Shown here: positions 9,901 to 18,611 of the stretch, in pieces
Numbering within the stretch: position 1 is the stretch's first letter
Layout of the letters: every line of letters begins with the position of its first letter
Origin: Leptospiraceae bacterium
GTDB lineage: Bacteria; Spirochaetota; Leptospiria; Leptospirales; Leptospiraceae
Assembly: GCA_024233875.1 (NCBI GenBank)
Contig: JACKPB010000005.1
Location: forward strand, 124,001-188,000
Direction of reading: 5' to 3'
DNA length: 64,000 bases
Position numbers and translations under genes: made by a program
The notes under the pieces: generated by a model
What the model saw: only the letters and a program-made list of their open reading frames with translations
What the model was told of the DNA's origin: nothing
Databases searched by the model: none

Positions 9901-11509
9901 GAGGGTTGGTAACCTGTGCAAAATTTTGTTTGAAGTATCTAAATAATGGTTGGGGTTTTTCGGAGAGAACAGGGATACTGGAATCCACACCCATAGAAGC
10001 GGTCGGTTCTTCCCCTTTCACTGCCATAGTTTTGATTACGGTGTGGACATCTTCGGTAGTGTATCCAAAAGCCCTCATTCTTTCTAAAACTGTATCGTGG
10101 TTCGGAACTCTAACATTTGTGGGATCGGGCAATTGATTCAAACGAATCATTTTCTCTTCTACCCACTTTCTATAAGGTTTTTGAGTAGAGATTTCTTTTT
10201 TGATTTCTTCATCATCAATCAATTGACCCTTGACCAGATCAATCAAAAGCATTCTTCCCGGTCTCAATCGGTCCTGCTTCAATATATTCTCCGGTGCGAC
10301 CGGTAGAACTCCTGCTTCGGAACCGAAAATGATTTCATCATCCTTGGTGATTACATATCGTGCAGGCCTGAGACCATTTCTGTCCAGAGTTGCTCCGATA
10401 ATCCTTCCATCAGTAAAAGCAATGGCGGCAGGTCCATCCCAGGGTTCCATAAGAGCGGCATGGTATTCATAGAAAGCACGTCTATCCGGATCCATTTCAG
10501 AGTTTTTTGACCAGGCTTCGGGAATCATCATCATGACTGCATGAGGAAGACTTCGTCCTCCCAAACAGAGTAACTCCAGTACTGTATCAAAAGTAGCTGT
10601 ATCACTCTGACCTTCCATGATTATGGGCAACATACGTTTCAGTTCCAAACCATATAGCGGGGTTTCCATAACCATCTGTCTGGCTGTCATCCAGTTGATG
10701 TTTCCCCTTAGGGTATTGATTTCTCCGTTATGAGCAATGAACCTGTAGGGGTGAGCCAGATCCCAAGTAGGAAATGTATTTGTCGAGAATCGGGTATGGG
10801 TCAGACAGAAGGAGCTCTTCATATCAGGGGAATTCAGATCTAAATAGAAGGGCTTTACCTGATTTCCTAGGAGCATTCCTTTGAACACAAGAGTACGGGA
10901 GGAAAAGCTAGGTACGTAGTACTGACTTCTATCTAATTTGTACTCAGCACGAATTCTTCTATCGATGATTCTTCTCAGTAGAAATAATTTTCTTTCAAAT
11001 GCTTCCTGGTCTTTGATTTCCGCGCTTTTTTTTCCAATAAAAACCTGCCTGAAAACAGGTATAGTCTTACGGGCTACTACTCCGGAATACTTCGGATTGA
11101 CAGGAACATCTCTGAAACCGAGAAAATCTTCCCCTTCATCCACTATGACCTTTTCAATGATAGTTTCAATTCCTTCCCTTACTTCATTGTCCTGAGGTAG
11201 GAAGAGAAAACCGACACCATAATCACCTTCAGGAGGTAGAGAAAAAGGGAGTACTTTTCTGAAGAATGAATCCGGCATTTGAATCATAATCCCCGCACCA
11301 TCTCCGGTCTTAGGATCAGCACCTTCTGCACCCCGGTGCTCGAGATTACACATCAACTTGATACCTTTATCGATAATCTCCCTACTCTTAACCCCTTTGA
11401 TGTTTGCTACAAAGCCAACACCGCAGGAATCTTTATCCAGCGCCGGGTCATACAATCCCTGAGCTACCGGAGCCTGAGAAGGGAGAGTTTTTTTCACTCT
11501 ATCAGTCAT
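6959..11509 (-). CDS. gltB: Glutamate synthase (NADPH) large subunit
   Basis: The 1516-residue alpha subunit makes glutamate from glutamine and 2-oxoglutarate with GltD. A short propeptide precedes Cys29 (DKDSCGVGF), the N-terminal nucleophile of the class II glutaminase domain. The central and FMN-binding synthase domains follow, with SFGSISWEAH, TGEGGED and the channel/FMN region GHDGGTGASPLSSI. The 3Fe-4S site is CIMMRKCHLNTCPVG. The C-terminal beta-helix domain has the repeated glycine pattern (GLSGGKLIIHVP, GATGGSAYINGMGGERF). AGGGTGG lies about 11 bases before the ATG. It is the first gene of a two-gene operon. Confidence 0.97.
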   Translation of the reverse strand: MTDRVKKTLPSQAPVAQGLYDPALDKDSCGVGFVANIKGVKSREIIDKGIKLMCNLEHRGAEGADPKTGDGAGIMIQMPDSFFRKVLPFSLPPEGDYGVGFLFLPQDNEVREGIETIIEKVIVDEGEDFLGFRDVPVNPKYSGVVARKTIPVFRQVFIGKKSAEIKDQEAFERKLFLLRRIIDRRIRAEYKLDRSQYYVPSFSSRTLVFKGMLLGNQVKPFYLDLNSPDMKSSFCLTHTRFSTNTFPTWDLAHPYRFIAHNGEINTLRGNINWMTARQMVMETPLYGLELKRMLPIIMEGQSDTATFDTVLELLCLGGRSLPHAVMMMIPEAWSKNSEMDPDRRAFYEYHAALMEPWDGPAAIAFTDGRIIGATLDRNGLRPARYVITKDDEIIFGSEAGVLPVAPENILKQDRLRPGRMLLIDLVKGQLIDDEEIKKEISTQKPYRKWVEEKMIRLNQLPDPTNVRVPNHDTVLERMRAFGYTTEDVHTVIKTMAVKGEEPTASMGVDSSIPVLSEKPQPLFRYFKQNFAQVTNPPVDPIREELVMELTTYIGPEQNLLGESPEHCHRLELEHPVLTNDDFEKIKNISEGHFKAKTFSTLFDPNKKHDMRNSLDKVCIDAAEAVRNGFNLIILSDRGVNKEKAAIPSLLAVAGLHHYLIREGLRTRTGIVIESGEPRDVSHFALLCGYGANAVNPYLAFEAIADLIKEGSISEISDYKIGKKNFIKAIGKGLFKIFSKMGISTLQSYCGAQIFEAVGLDSELVNNYFTGTATRIEGLSLEMLEEETTLRHKLSYDVTFYPGNLDPGGVHYLRKTGEPHLFTPLTIHKLQKATQENDYKTYKEFAKMIDEQEDKKITLRSMLKLNEKKFNPISIDEVEPASEIVKRFQTGAMSFGSISWEAHTTLAIAMNRLGAKSNTGEGGEDIIRFKSLPNGDSMRSSIKQVASARFGVTANYLVNADDLQIKMAQGAKPGEGGQLPGHKVDDYIGKLRYSTPGVTLISPPPHHDIYSIEDLKQLIFDLKNVNPRSRVSVKLVSEVGVGTVAAGVAKAHADHILIAGHDGGTGASPLSSIHAAGTPWELGLAETQQTLVANGLRDRVYLAVDGKLLTGKDVIMGALLGAEEFGFSTSALVTVGCIMMRKCHLNTCPVGVATQDKFLRTKFTGKPEYLVNYMLFIAEEVREFMAEMGFSTFNEMIGKVEMIRFERPRNHWKARGLDFSKVLHKPIAHFPTELYRTKEQRHDLDKQIDNELIRKSRAALDYKQKVTFDFPVTNLNRTVGGMLAGEVARIYGEDGLPDDTINITFYGSSGQSFGAFANKGLTLRLVGEANDYVGKGLSGGKLIIHVPKGVTFNPTDNIIVGNTCFYGATGGSAYINGMGGERFAVRNSGATIVTEGIGDHGCEYMTGGRVIVLGKTGRNFAAGMSGGIAYVWDKENIFSKKVNMAMVELERLTDSEEIEFLKQQIELQKEYTGSKRAEEILANWKVELDRFVKVIPTDYKKALQKAKEEEFSKKGVA

Positions 11510-11888
11510 TCGTTATCCACCCTTTTTCAAACATTCTATAATATTTATAATTTTCAAATTTGAACTTCCATATTTTAACTTTCATCTTATTTCCGGGATT
11601 TTTATCTTTTGTTAGAAGTCAAACTGCCCGGATCCAGAATCTGAATTTAAATTTCAACCCTGTAAGACTAAAGATAAAAATCTAATCATATATCCAAATC
11701 TCTTATTAGCCCTGAAAGATAAATTTGTTTTTTTCTGATGGGCTGAAAGAGAAAAATGAATTTTATTTATTAAATCTCCTGAAGGAAAAAAATCAAGATT
11801 GATCGTTTTTTCAACAAATCGATTTTAAAATTAGCTAATTATCCTAATTTTTCCCTCTGAGAATAGGTATGCAAAAATTATACTAGAT
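11510..11888. other. Noncoding gap between the SulP gene and gltB
   Basis: 379 AT-rich bases with no convincing ORF. The side next to gltB must hold its promoter and leader. Only weak -10-like TATTAT/TATAAA strings are visible there on the minus strand at about 11540-11555, with no good -35 at the right spacing. Near the SulP end a short palindrome (AATTAGCTAATT, about 11831-11842) is followed on the minus strand by T-rich sequence, a weak candidate terminator. No riboswitch or tRNA was seen. Confidence 0.5.
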
Positions 11889-13526
11889 CTAGGAATGTTC
11901 GATTTTTCTTCCTGAAAGCATTCCTCCGGCTAGGGTTCTGGAGTTTTCTAAACCCCTTATTTCAAACTCCCCACCTTTATTTTTGTGAATTCTTTCAAAA
12001 TCATGTAAATTTTCCATTACGGTCAAATCTACCAATCGAAGTTTGTTGAAGTCCAAAATAATTTTTGAATCTTCTGAAATGCTATCCAATTCCATTTTTA
12101 GGAAGAAGTAATTTAAGAAGATTAGAATACCATGAAATTGAAAGATAACTTCTTTTTTGCCATCTTCTTCTTTTTCTGATTTTTTGTATGCAGGCCTTGC
12201 AAAGTCATTGATGGTGATTCCATCAGGCAAGATTACATTGATGAAATGAATCAAACCTTTGACTAATATTCCTATTCCAACCCCCACAAGAAGATCATGG
12301 GAAATCGTGAAGTAAACTGTGACAATAAATATGAGAAATTGATCGAATCCGGTTTTTATTGTTTTTAAAAACTCAGGAATTGCGAGGCGTAATCCCACTA
12401 CAACAAGCATTCCTGAAAGTGCGGAAAGAGGAACTTTTTCTATAATGTCTTTAATAAAGATCACTGCCAGAAGGAGAAATAGACCGTGAAAAAAATTAGA
12501 CCATCTTGTCTTCGCTCCATTGTCGATATTGGCTGAACTCCGCACTACTTCTGCTATGATAGGGATACCACCGATGAGGCCCAGGATTGAGTTGCTGAAT
12601 CCTTTTGCCATGAGATCCCTATTCATATCTGTAGTTCTTTTGTATGGATCCAATTTATCTACAGCATTGGCTGTAAGTAAGGATTCCAGGGAACCTATCA
12701 TGGTAATGGCAAAAACTTCAATCCCAAATTGACCTGTAAGGGTTTTTGAAAAGTCGGGATGCATCAGTCCGCTGAATAGATCTGATGGGAGGGAAACTAG
12801 ATAAAGGGAAGAGACACTGTATTCTTTTCCCCAGAAGGTGTAGGTATGCTCCTGAGCAAAGTTGAAGTACATTTCTATGGATATACTTAAGATCACCAGA
12901 ATCAGGGGAGCGGGAATTTTTTTGGTAAATTTCCATTTCAGCTTTGGATAAAGCAACATGAGTACAATACTAGTGATCCCGATGAAGGAAACATAGGGAT
13001 TCATATTGATCAAACTGGAGGGTATTTCTAAAATTAAGTCGATTACTGATTTTCCTATGGGTACTACTCCCAGAGCGATATGGATTTGTTTGGCTATGAT
13101 AATCAAACCAATACCTGCAAGCATTCCATGAATGACTGTAGTTGGAAAAAGGATCGCGAATTTTCCCAAACGAAAGTAGCCCATTATCATTTGTAGGATT
13201 CCCGAGACAAAAATCACTGCGAGTGTGTACTGAAATCCGAGAATTCGATCCCCTTCTCCCAAACTTTCTATTGAGGAGAGGACTGCTACAATCAGACCGG
13301 CTGCCGGTCCATTGATCGTTACATAGGAACCCGAGATCAAAGATGCTATGATCCCTCCCACAATCCCGCTCAAAATTCCCGCCAGAGGGGGTGCCCCAGA
13401 AGCAATAGCGATTCCAATACAAAGAGGCATTGCAATCAGGAAGATAGTGAAACCTGAGAGGATATCGGTCTTCCAATTTTCTTTTAAACCTTCCAGGTAA
13501 TCTTTTGGTATTGTGATTTCAGACAT
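11889..13526 (-). CDS. SulP (SLC26) family anion transporter with STAS domain
   Basis: A 545-residue inner-membrane transporter. The membrane domain (about residues 1-430) begins with the SulP signature region, where DILSGFTIFLIAMPLCIGIAIASG is followed by SYVTINGPAAGLI. About residues 450-540 form a STAS domain (IILDFNKLRLVDLTVMENL). SulP proteins carry sulfate, bicarbonate or other anions, and the substrate cannot be read from sequence. It is the last gene of the hydrogenase-4-like operon, 22 bases after the ferredoxin/NuoB-like gene. No carbonic anhydrase is fused or adjacent. The placement suggests that the complex and the transporter work together, with bicarbonate as one candidate substrate. 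Confidence 0.93.
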   Translation of the reverse strand: MSEITIPKDYLEGLKENWKTDILSGFTIFLIAMPLCIGIAIASGAPPLAGILSGIVGGIIASLISGSYVTINGPAAGLIVAVLSSIESLGEGDRILGFQYTLAVIFVSGILQMIMGYFRLGKFAILFPTTVIHGMLAGIGLIIIAKQIHIALGVVPIGKSVIDLILEIPSSLINMNPYVSFIGITSIVLMLLYPKLKWKFTKKIPAPLILVILSISIEMYFNFAQEHTYTFWGKEYSVSSLYLVSLPSDLFSGLMHPDFSKTLTGQFGIEVFAITMIGSLESLLTANAVDKLDPYKRTTDMNRDLMAKGFSNSILGLIGGIPIIAEVVRSSANIDNGAKTRWSNFFHGLFLLLAVIFIKDIIEKVPLSALSGMLVVVGLRLAIPEFLKTIKTGFDQFLIFIVTVYFTISHDLLVGVGIGILVKGLIHFINVILPDGITINDFARPAYKKSEKEEDGKKEVIFQFHGILIFLNYFFLKMELDSISEDSKIILDFNKLRLVDLTVMENLHDFERIHKNKGGEFEIRGLENSRTLAGGMLSGRKIEHS

Positions 13527-13548
13527 ATTCTCTCCCTGATGAATCCAT

Positions 13549-14373
13549 TTACTTTATTGTTTCTTTCATTTTCAGAAGAAAATTTTTAAATTCTTTCTGA
13601 AATGAAAATTGATATCTTCCCATTAGTTTTCTATATCCACTGATCATTACGTCCGGTCGGGGAGGATCCCCACCTATGAACAAATCCGGATTCTTGGGTC
13701 GCCCACCTTCTTTGAAAAGACCTCCGGAAATCGCTTCAGTTCCATTGGCAATCAAAGCCTTGGGAGCAGGAATGCATTCCCAGGCAGATGATAGAGGATA
13801 GACCATCTCTTTTCCTACCGGTCCGGAGAAGACAATCGCATCTGCATGTTTCGGAGAGGCTACACTTACCGCCTGATTCCCTTCACTATCAAAAACGTTA
13901 TTGAAGCTAGCATTTATTTCGCACTCTACAGCGTTGTTTCCGGATGCGGCTACTTCACGAAATTTAAAACCATTTCTATTCGTCAATTTTACAAATTCCA
14001 GAATATTTTCTGGAGTATCAAATTCTTTGGGTTCAAAATCTCCATTTTGAAATTGGATTCTCAACTCCTCTTTTTGAAAAGCCAGAACATGGACAAATCC
14101 AGTATTCTTTAAAATGCTTTTCGGGCAAGCCTTAACACAAATCCCACATTGGAGGCATTTTCCATAATCAATATTCAAAACTTCTTTCGCATCAACACCT
14201 ATTGCTTCTGTAGGACAGTAGTCCTGACATTCCTTACAGGTTCCACAGGTATTTGAAGTGGAGTGACCTACAGGAGCCGGTATTCCTCTGGAATTTGGAC
14301 TTGTTGGAGCGATTTTTGAAAAGTCCAGAGAAAGTTTCTTACTGAGCATATTTTTTATTTCATAAAATCCCAT
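13549..14373 (-). CDS. Ferredoxin fused to a cluster-less NuoB/HyfI-like subunit
   Basis: Two-part protein of 274 residues. Residues 43-83 hold two complete 4Fe-4S motifs (C43, C46, C49, C53 and C73, C76, C79, C83). Residues 135-255 match the small subunit of complex I and hydrogenase-4 (PKHADAIVFSGPV, PAPKALIANG, ISGGLF, GGDPPRPDVMISG). In this family the terminal cluster is bound by Cys in GCxxC, GxC and GCPP. Here those positions read GNNAV (145-149), GTE (211-213) and GDPP (235-238), so all ligands are missing. Cys151 and Cys200 are the only cysteines in the domain. The gene follows the large subunit by 70 bases. It probably accepts or senses electrons without passing them to an N2-type cluster. 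Confidence 0.88.
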   Translation of the reverse strand: MGFYEIKNMLSKKLSLDFSKIAPTSPNSRGIPAPVGHSTSNTCGTCKECQDYCPTEAIGVDAKEVLNIDYGKCLQCGICVKACPKSILKNTGFVHVLAFQKEELRIQFQNGDFEPKEFDTPENILEFVKLTNRNGFKFREVAASGNNAVECEINASFNNVFDSEGNQAVSVASPKHADAIVFSGPVGKEMVYPLSSAWECIPAPKALIANGTEAISGGLFKEGGRPKNPDLFIGGDPPRPDVMISGYRKLMGRYQFSFQKEFKNFLLKMKETIK

Positions 14374-14443
14374 TCAAATCACCTACTTTCCTTTGTATCC
14401 AATACCATGTTTGAAAATACTAATCTATATTTCATTTCAACTC

Positions 14444-15898
14444 CTAAAGATCAAATCCAGCATAACTGAGATTGAATGATTTATTGTTTAGGGGAAAGTC
14501 CCCTATCAATTCACCCCTGACAGCCATTTCAAGTGCATGCCAGTTGGGAACAGAAGGATCCCGAATATAGGAGTTTTCAATCTCTCCTCTTTCATTGAGT
14601 TCTAAGACAACCAATACAGGTCCCCTCCATCCTTCCACTGCTTCTAAATAAATCCCTCTTTTGAAGTTTTTTATTTTTGTAATTTTAAATTGATTAGAAG
14701 ACAAACTATCTACTTTCAATGCGGGCAATACTTCACAAACCCAAAGTACTGATTGTTTCAATTCCAAATATCTCAAATAAAATCTAGACCAGGCATCTCC
14801 ATGCAGGTCTGAATCTTCATGGATGAGATCAATTTTTCCATATTTATTGTAGAGATCTTCTTTTTTTCTCAAATCATGATGGAGACCGCTACTCCTGGCA
14901 ACCATGCCCACAAATCCATTCAATTTTACTATTTTTCTGCTGAGGGTCCCACAATCCTGAAGTCGTTCTCTAATCGTCGAATTATTGGCTGCTCGGAGAA
15001 ATTGAACTTCAACTCTTTTGAAAGCGGTCATAAGATTTGATGCCAGAGTTTTTAATTTTTCCGGATTCAGATCAGGTCTGGGGACTGTCTCACCGGGAAA
15101 AATAGCTGATTTTCCAAATCGGGAACCCACCAAGGCTTCCATCACACCGAGGGGAGCCCCTCTATCTGTGGAACAGAGACCGAGAAGTGGGTAGTAACCT
15201 ATGTCTCCGGCAAGTGCCCCGAGATCTCCGATATGAATAGCGATTCTCTCCAATTCCAAAAGAACCAATCGAAATAACCGGATATCTTCGGAGATCTCAA
15301 TACCGGCAGATTTTTCATAAATTCTGTTGAACGCCATTGAATAGGCTACAGCAGAGTCACTCGATATTGCTTCAGCAAAGGGCAAAACTTTTAGTGGAGT
15401 CTTTTTGTGAATCAATTTGTAGATTCCTCTATGCTGAAAACCCAACCGGATCGTTAGGTGTTGTATTACCTCACCCGTTACACTAAATCTAAAGTGTCCC
15501 GGTTCTATCACTCCTGCATGTATCGGTCCTACTGCATGAGAATAAGAATTTGAAGGAACATCAATTTGAATCCCCCGGTAGGATAGATTTCTTATTGATC
15601 CATCTTCCAGGATCGATTTCCTAAGTTCATATTCCCGCTCGGAATAATAATCATATTCATCGAGAAGTTTTCTTTCATGAAAGGAAGTATAATCTTCTTC
15701 TCCCCCTTCTACACCTAAACTATGACGTATGATCCAGAGAGGAATCTCAGAATCTTCATAAATTTCCCGAACTTTAGTACTTTCCTGCATCGAAATATTT
15801 TCATCATCATCAAAAATAATTTTGTAGTACTTATCTTTTGAAAAATTAAATACACCCGCTGTATGAGGATGTTTTGGATCGATTTGTTCCTGGTGCAT
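14444..15898 (-). CDS. HyfG/NuoCD-like large subunit lacking NiFe-ligand cysteines
   Basis: This protein of about 484 residues is related to the hydrogenase large subunit and NuoD. The first ~130 residues are a shortened NuoC-like part. The core shows GPIHAGVIEPGHFRF, GFQHRGIYKLI, ERIAIHIGDLGALAGDIGY and the end motif FNLSYAGFDL. True NiFe hydrogenases have CxxC near the HRG site and DPCxxC at the C-terminus; neither is present, so it cannot hold a NiFe centre in the usual way. I chose ATG at 15898, which overlaps the preceding stop as TGATG; a GTG one codon earlier is also possible. Known relatives are the Ehr (energy-converting hydrogenase related) subunits. Confidence 0.88.
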   Translation of the reverse strand: MHQEQIDPKHPHTAGVFNFSKDKYYKIIFDDDENISMQESTKVREIYEDSEIPLWIIRHSLGVEGGEEDYTSFHERKLLDEYDYYSEREYELRKSILEDGSIRNLSYRGIQIDVPSNSYSHAVGPIHAGVIEPGHFRFSVTGEVIQHLTIRLGFQHRGIYKLIHKKTPLKVLPFAEAISSDSAVAYSMAFNRIYEKSAGIEISEDIRLFRLVLLELERIAIHIGDLGALAGDIGYYPLLGLCSTDRGAPLGVMEALVGSRFGKSAIFPGETVPRPDLNPEKLKTLASNLMTAFKRVEVQFLRAANNSTIRERLQDCGTLSRKIVKLNGFVGMVARSSGLHHDLRKKEDLYNKYGKIDLIHEDSDLHGDAWSRFYLRYLELKQSVLWVCEVLPALKVDSLSSNQFKITKIKNFKRGIYLEAVEGWRGPVLVVLELNERGEIENSYIRDPSVPNWHALEMAVRGELIGDFPLNNKSFNLSYAGFDL

Positions 15899-17112
15899 CA
15901 CAATTCTCCAATTATAATTTTATACATTCCGAATATTCCGACTAAGGTTGTGACAAAAAATAGAATATAAGAAATATTGATCCTCGTTGTAAGGAGTTTT
16001 TTGTTTTTCTCTGCGAGCGGTCGACTCTTGATTTTTAAAAGTGGAATTATCTTATTGATCACAACAAGAAAGAATATTAAATTTATAATGGGCACTGCAA
16101 TGATCCAATAGTGCAATCCTTCCATTCCCAATTTGATCAGAATTAAATCGGAAATAAAAAAAGGCGAGATGGGCAGCACGAATGCCATCGCTACAGAAAG
16201 AATATAAAGATAGAGAGACTTTCTACACAATCCATTCTCCGGATTGATCTCACTAAAATTTCTAGCTCCCGCATCTACTCTCAGAATACCCATAGTCGAA
16301 AATAATAATGTTTTCACAGTGATATTAGCAGATAACATATAATTTATAGTTTCAAAATCGGGGTAAAGGTAAACAAAAACAGCCAAACCACCACTATGAA
16401 ACATTGCAGTCAATGCTGTAATACGACGCAAATCATCAGTCTGATAAACAGTCCAAAGTGAATACATCATTGTAATTAGCCCCAAAATCAACATACCACT
16501 TTTAGCACTAAAATGATTTGATGTAAAATGAGTATCCATAACTACAAAAGGATAAATAGCCAGAATAACCGAAACCGGTAAAAGGGCTGCAAGTATGGAC
16601 GAAATTTGACTGGGACTCTCCGCATAGGTATCACTCACCCAAAAGTGATTGGGAAATAGACCTAGCTTTGAAGTATATCCGAAGACAGCCAACCAAATCC
16701 CGGCTTCTACCATAAGTGTTTCATGGGTTGGAATCCTCGGTAGTAAGGAAAATAAAGTTAGCTGACTATTGACATCTTCTCTGGTACCAAAAGAAAGAAA
16801 GATAATACCCAAAAAAGCTATCCCAAGACCGAAAGAGTTGATGATCAAAAACTTCCATGCTACATCTAGAGACTTTTCTGTCTTACTCAGAGATATTAGT
16901 AAGGCTCCAAATAATGTTGTGGCTTCAATGAGTACCCATTGAAGAGAGAGGTCTTTTACCCACCATGATGAGAGAATAATTACAAACAACAAAACTACCA
17001 ATGGTGACCAACGAATAATTTTCTCATCACTTTTGGCAAATGTAAGTAAGAGTAAAATCATAATAAGAGAAAAGACAATTACCCCGATAAGGCTAAGCAA
17101 TAATAAACTCAT
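15898..17112 (-). CDS. HyfF-like antiporter-type membrane subunit
   Basis: A 404-residue polytopic protein of the NuoL/M/N-MrpA/D family. The central motif SKLGLFPNHFWVSDTYAESPSQIS matches the discontinuous helix region of proton-pumping subunits, with the conserved Lys and a Trp-Asp pair, and WVLIEATTLFGALL holds the expected Glu. It is shorter than typical HyfF. Start and stop codons overlap with both neighbours (ATGA upstream, TGATG downstream), which marks a tightly coupled operon. Its predicted role is ion translocation in the hydrogenase-4-like complex. Confidence 0.85.
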   Translation of the reverse strand: MSLLLLSLIGVIVFSLIMILLLLTFAKSDEKIIRWSPLVVLLFVIILSSWWVKDLSLQWVLIEATTLFGALLISLSKTEKSLDVAWKFLIINSFGLGIAFLGIIFLSFGTREDVNSQLTLFSLLPRIPTHETLMVEAGIWLAVFGYTSKLGLFPNHFWVSDTYAESPSQISSILAALLPVSVILAIYPFVVMDTHFTSNHFSAKSGMLILGLITMMYSLWTVYQTDDLRRITALTAMFHSGGLAVFVYLYPDFETINYMLSANITVKTLLFSTMGILRVDAGARNFSEINPENGLCRKSLYLYILSVAMAFVLPISPFFISDLILIKLGMEGLHYWIIAVPIINLIFFLVVINKIIPLLKIKSRPLAEKNKKLLTTRINISYILFFVTTLVGIFGMYKIIIGEL

Positions 17113-17729
17113 TCGTCATCCTCGTGTTTTAAAGAATCTGCTCTCAACTGAAGGGCAACAGCTGAAAATATAACCAATAGCGCATCCATAAAGGCACCGA
17201 ACTCAATCCCCAGAGGTAAGCCTTTTTGAAGAATCAATGTTAGCAAAAAAATTCCATTTTCAAACATAATGAATCCGGCTATCAATGTTAACCAATGCTT
17301 TCTGACAATAAACGTTAGGATTCCCAGGTAGGTGAGAAGGAAAACGTAAATTACCTCAATACGGTCAACACTCTCAGGAAGTTTTTTTAGATTGTCTACA
17401 ATCAAGAGAGCAACAGCGAACCCTACTAAGAAGAAAAACAGTGTTGCCAGATAGCCGAACCTCGGGAGGGTATTCTCGGACATTTTTTGCTTTTTAATTG
17501 TCCAGTACATGACCATCGGAGTCAATATAACCTTGAACAAAATGATCATAAAGACCAAAATCCACGAATGGTAGTCATTTATCTCATGCATTTGAAATAC
17601 AGGAAAGATTAGTAAAATCCCCTGAACTATGATAAGATAGATCACCCTCTTCAGTCGATTTTCTATTAAATAAAGAATACCTGTCAGAACCAAAAGTAGG
17701 TAAATCAGATCGAAGAATTTAAAGTTCAT
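17109..17729 (-). CDS. HyfE-like membrane subunit (NuoK-related)
   Basis: A 206-residue hydrophobic protein with about seven membrane segments. The C-terminal half (MFENGIFLLTLILQKGLPLGIEFGAFMDALL) carries the Glu-containing helix pattern of NuoK/MrpC-like subunits as found in HyfE. It lies 9 bases after the HyfC-like gene and overlaps the HyfF-like gene by four bases (ATGA). It is predicted to form part of the ion path of the complex. Confidence 0.85.
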   Translation of the reverse strand: MNFKFFDLIYLLLVLTGILYLIENRLKRVIYLIIVQGILLIFPVFQMHEINDYHSWILVFMIILFKVILTPMVMYWTIKKQKMSENTLPRFGYLATLFFFLVGFAVALLIVDNLKKLPESVDRIEVIYVFLLTYLGILTFIVRKHWLTLIAGFIMFENGIFLLTLILQKGLPLGIEFGAFMDALLVIFSAVALQLRADSLKHEDDE

Positions 17730-17738
17730 CCCAACTCC

Positions 17739-18611
17739 TTAAAGTTTTACTAGAGTCCCGAGGACAAGAAGGAAGAGAAAGGTCATACCCATTACTTCCG
17801 GTATCCAGATCCATTTTCTTCTAACACTGATAGCTTCCCAATATCCTATCAAAACGGAAAGAGCGAGTGAACCGAAGAGCACAATTAGGTTGGCAACTAC
17901 TTCGTGGTATTTACTCAATTGGAGAAAGTTAGTGTGTTCCAACCCAATTCGATTTAAAATAACAAAAAAAGTAGCTATCTTTAATTGATTTGCCCCTTCA
18001 AAGAATGCTAGAGTTCTTCCTGAAGCTTCGAGGAGCATAGCTTCATGTACCATAGTCAACTCAAGATGTGTTCTCGGATCATCAAAAGGTGGCTTGGAAA
18101 GTTCGGCCAGGATAGAAACCAAAAAGGAACCTAAAAATAAAGTCCCCAGAGCTAATCCCAACCAGTGAAAGTCCACATGTATTTTGGATTGTGATACGAG
18201 TATACTTAAAATCAAAATTGGTTCGGAGGTTATCGAAAGAAGAATTTCTCTCGAAGTACCCAGACCACCAAAAGATGATCCGGTTTCCATTGCATATCCT
18301 ATCAAAAAAACTCTCTGTAGAGTCAGAAAAAAAGGAAGGAGTAGAAGCGGAATCCATTCAAATACAGATATAGAATAGATAAAGATTCCTATTAAAAACA
18401 CTGATATCGGAGCACTAGAAGCGTAGAATCCGGAATACGGTCCATCGATAGGAGTTTTTCCCCAGAGTCGTATGAAATCAAAATAATTTTGAAGAACAGG
18501 AGGACCCATTCTTCCCTGTGCCATTGCCCTTATTTTTCTAATGATTCCCCCACAAACAAAAGGGAGAAATAAGAAAATAAAAAATAATAAAAGATAATTT
18601 ATATATTCCAT
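17739..18611 (-). CDS. HyfC/NuoH-like membrane subunit
   Basis: A 290-residue polytopic protein of the NuoH/HyfC family, the subunit that joins the membrane and soluble arms. Family landmarks are GGIIRKIRAMAQGRMGPPVLQNYFD near the N-terminus, AELSKPPFDDPRTHLELTMVHEAM in the loop that normally contacts the quinone or active-site module, and several Glu and Asp residues there. It overlaps the end of the HyfB-like gene by 13 bases. Loss of Fe-S ligands in the soluble arm makes a role other than electron-driven quinone chemistry likely. Confidence 0.9.
   Translation of the reverse strand: MEYINYLLLFFIFLFLPFVCGGIIRKIRAMAQGRMGPPVLQNYFDFIRLWGKTPIDGPYSGFYASSAPISVFLIGIFIYSISVFEWIPLLLLPFFLTLQRVFLIGYAMETGSSFGGLGTSREILLSITSEPILILSILVSQSKIHVDFHWLGLALGTLFLGSFLVSILAELSKPPFDDPRTHLELTMVHEAMLLEASGRTLAFFEGANQLKIATFFVILNRIGLEHTNFLQLSKYHEVVANLIVLFGSLALSVLIGYWEAISVRRKWIWIPEVMGMTFLFLLVLGTLVKL

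Noticed and set aside
9588..11563. Several 66-94 codon frames opposite gltB
   Set aside because: They lie wholly inside a clear, conserved gene, lack family features and follow from codon bias on the other strand.
12970..13476. 168-codon frame inside the SulP gene, same strand
   Set aside because: Out-of-frame reading of the SulP membrane region; composition (Arg, Ser and Cys rich) is not protein-like for this genome.
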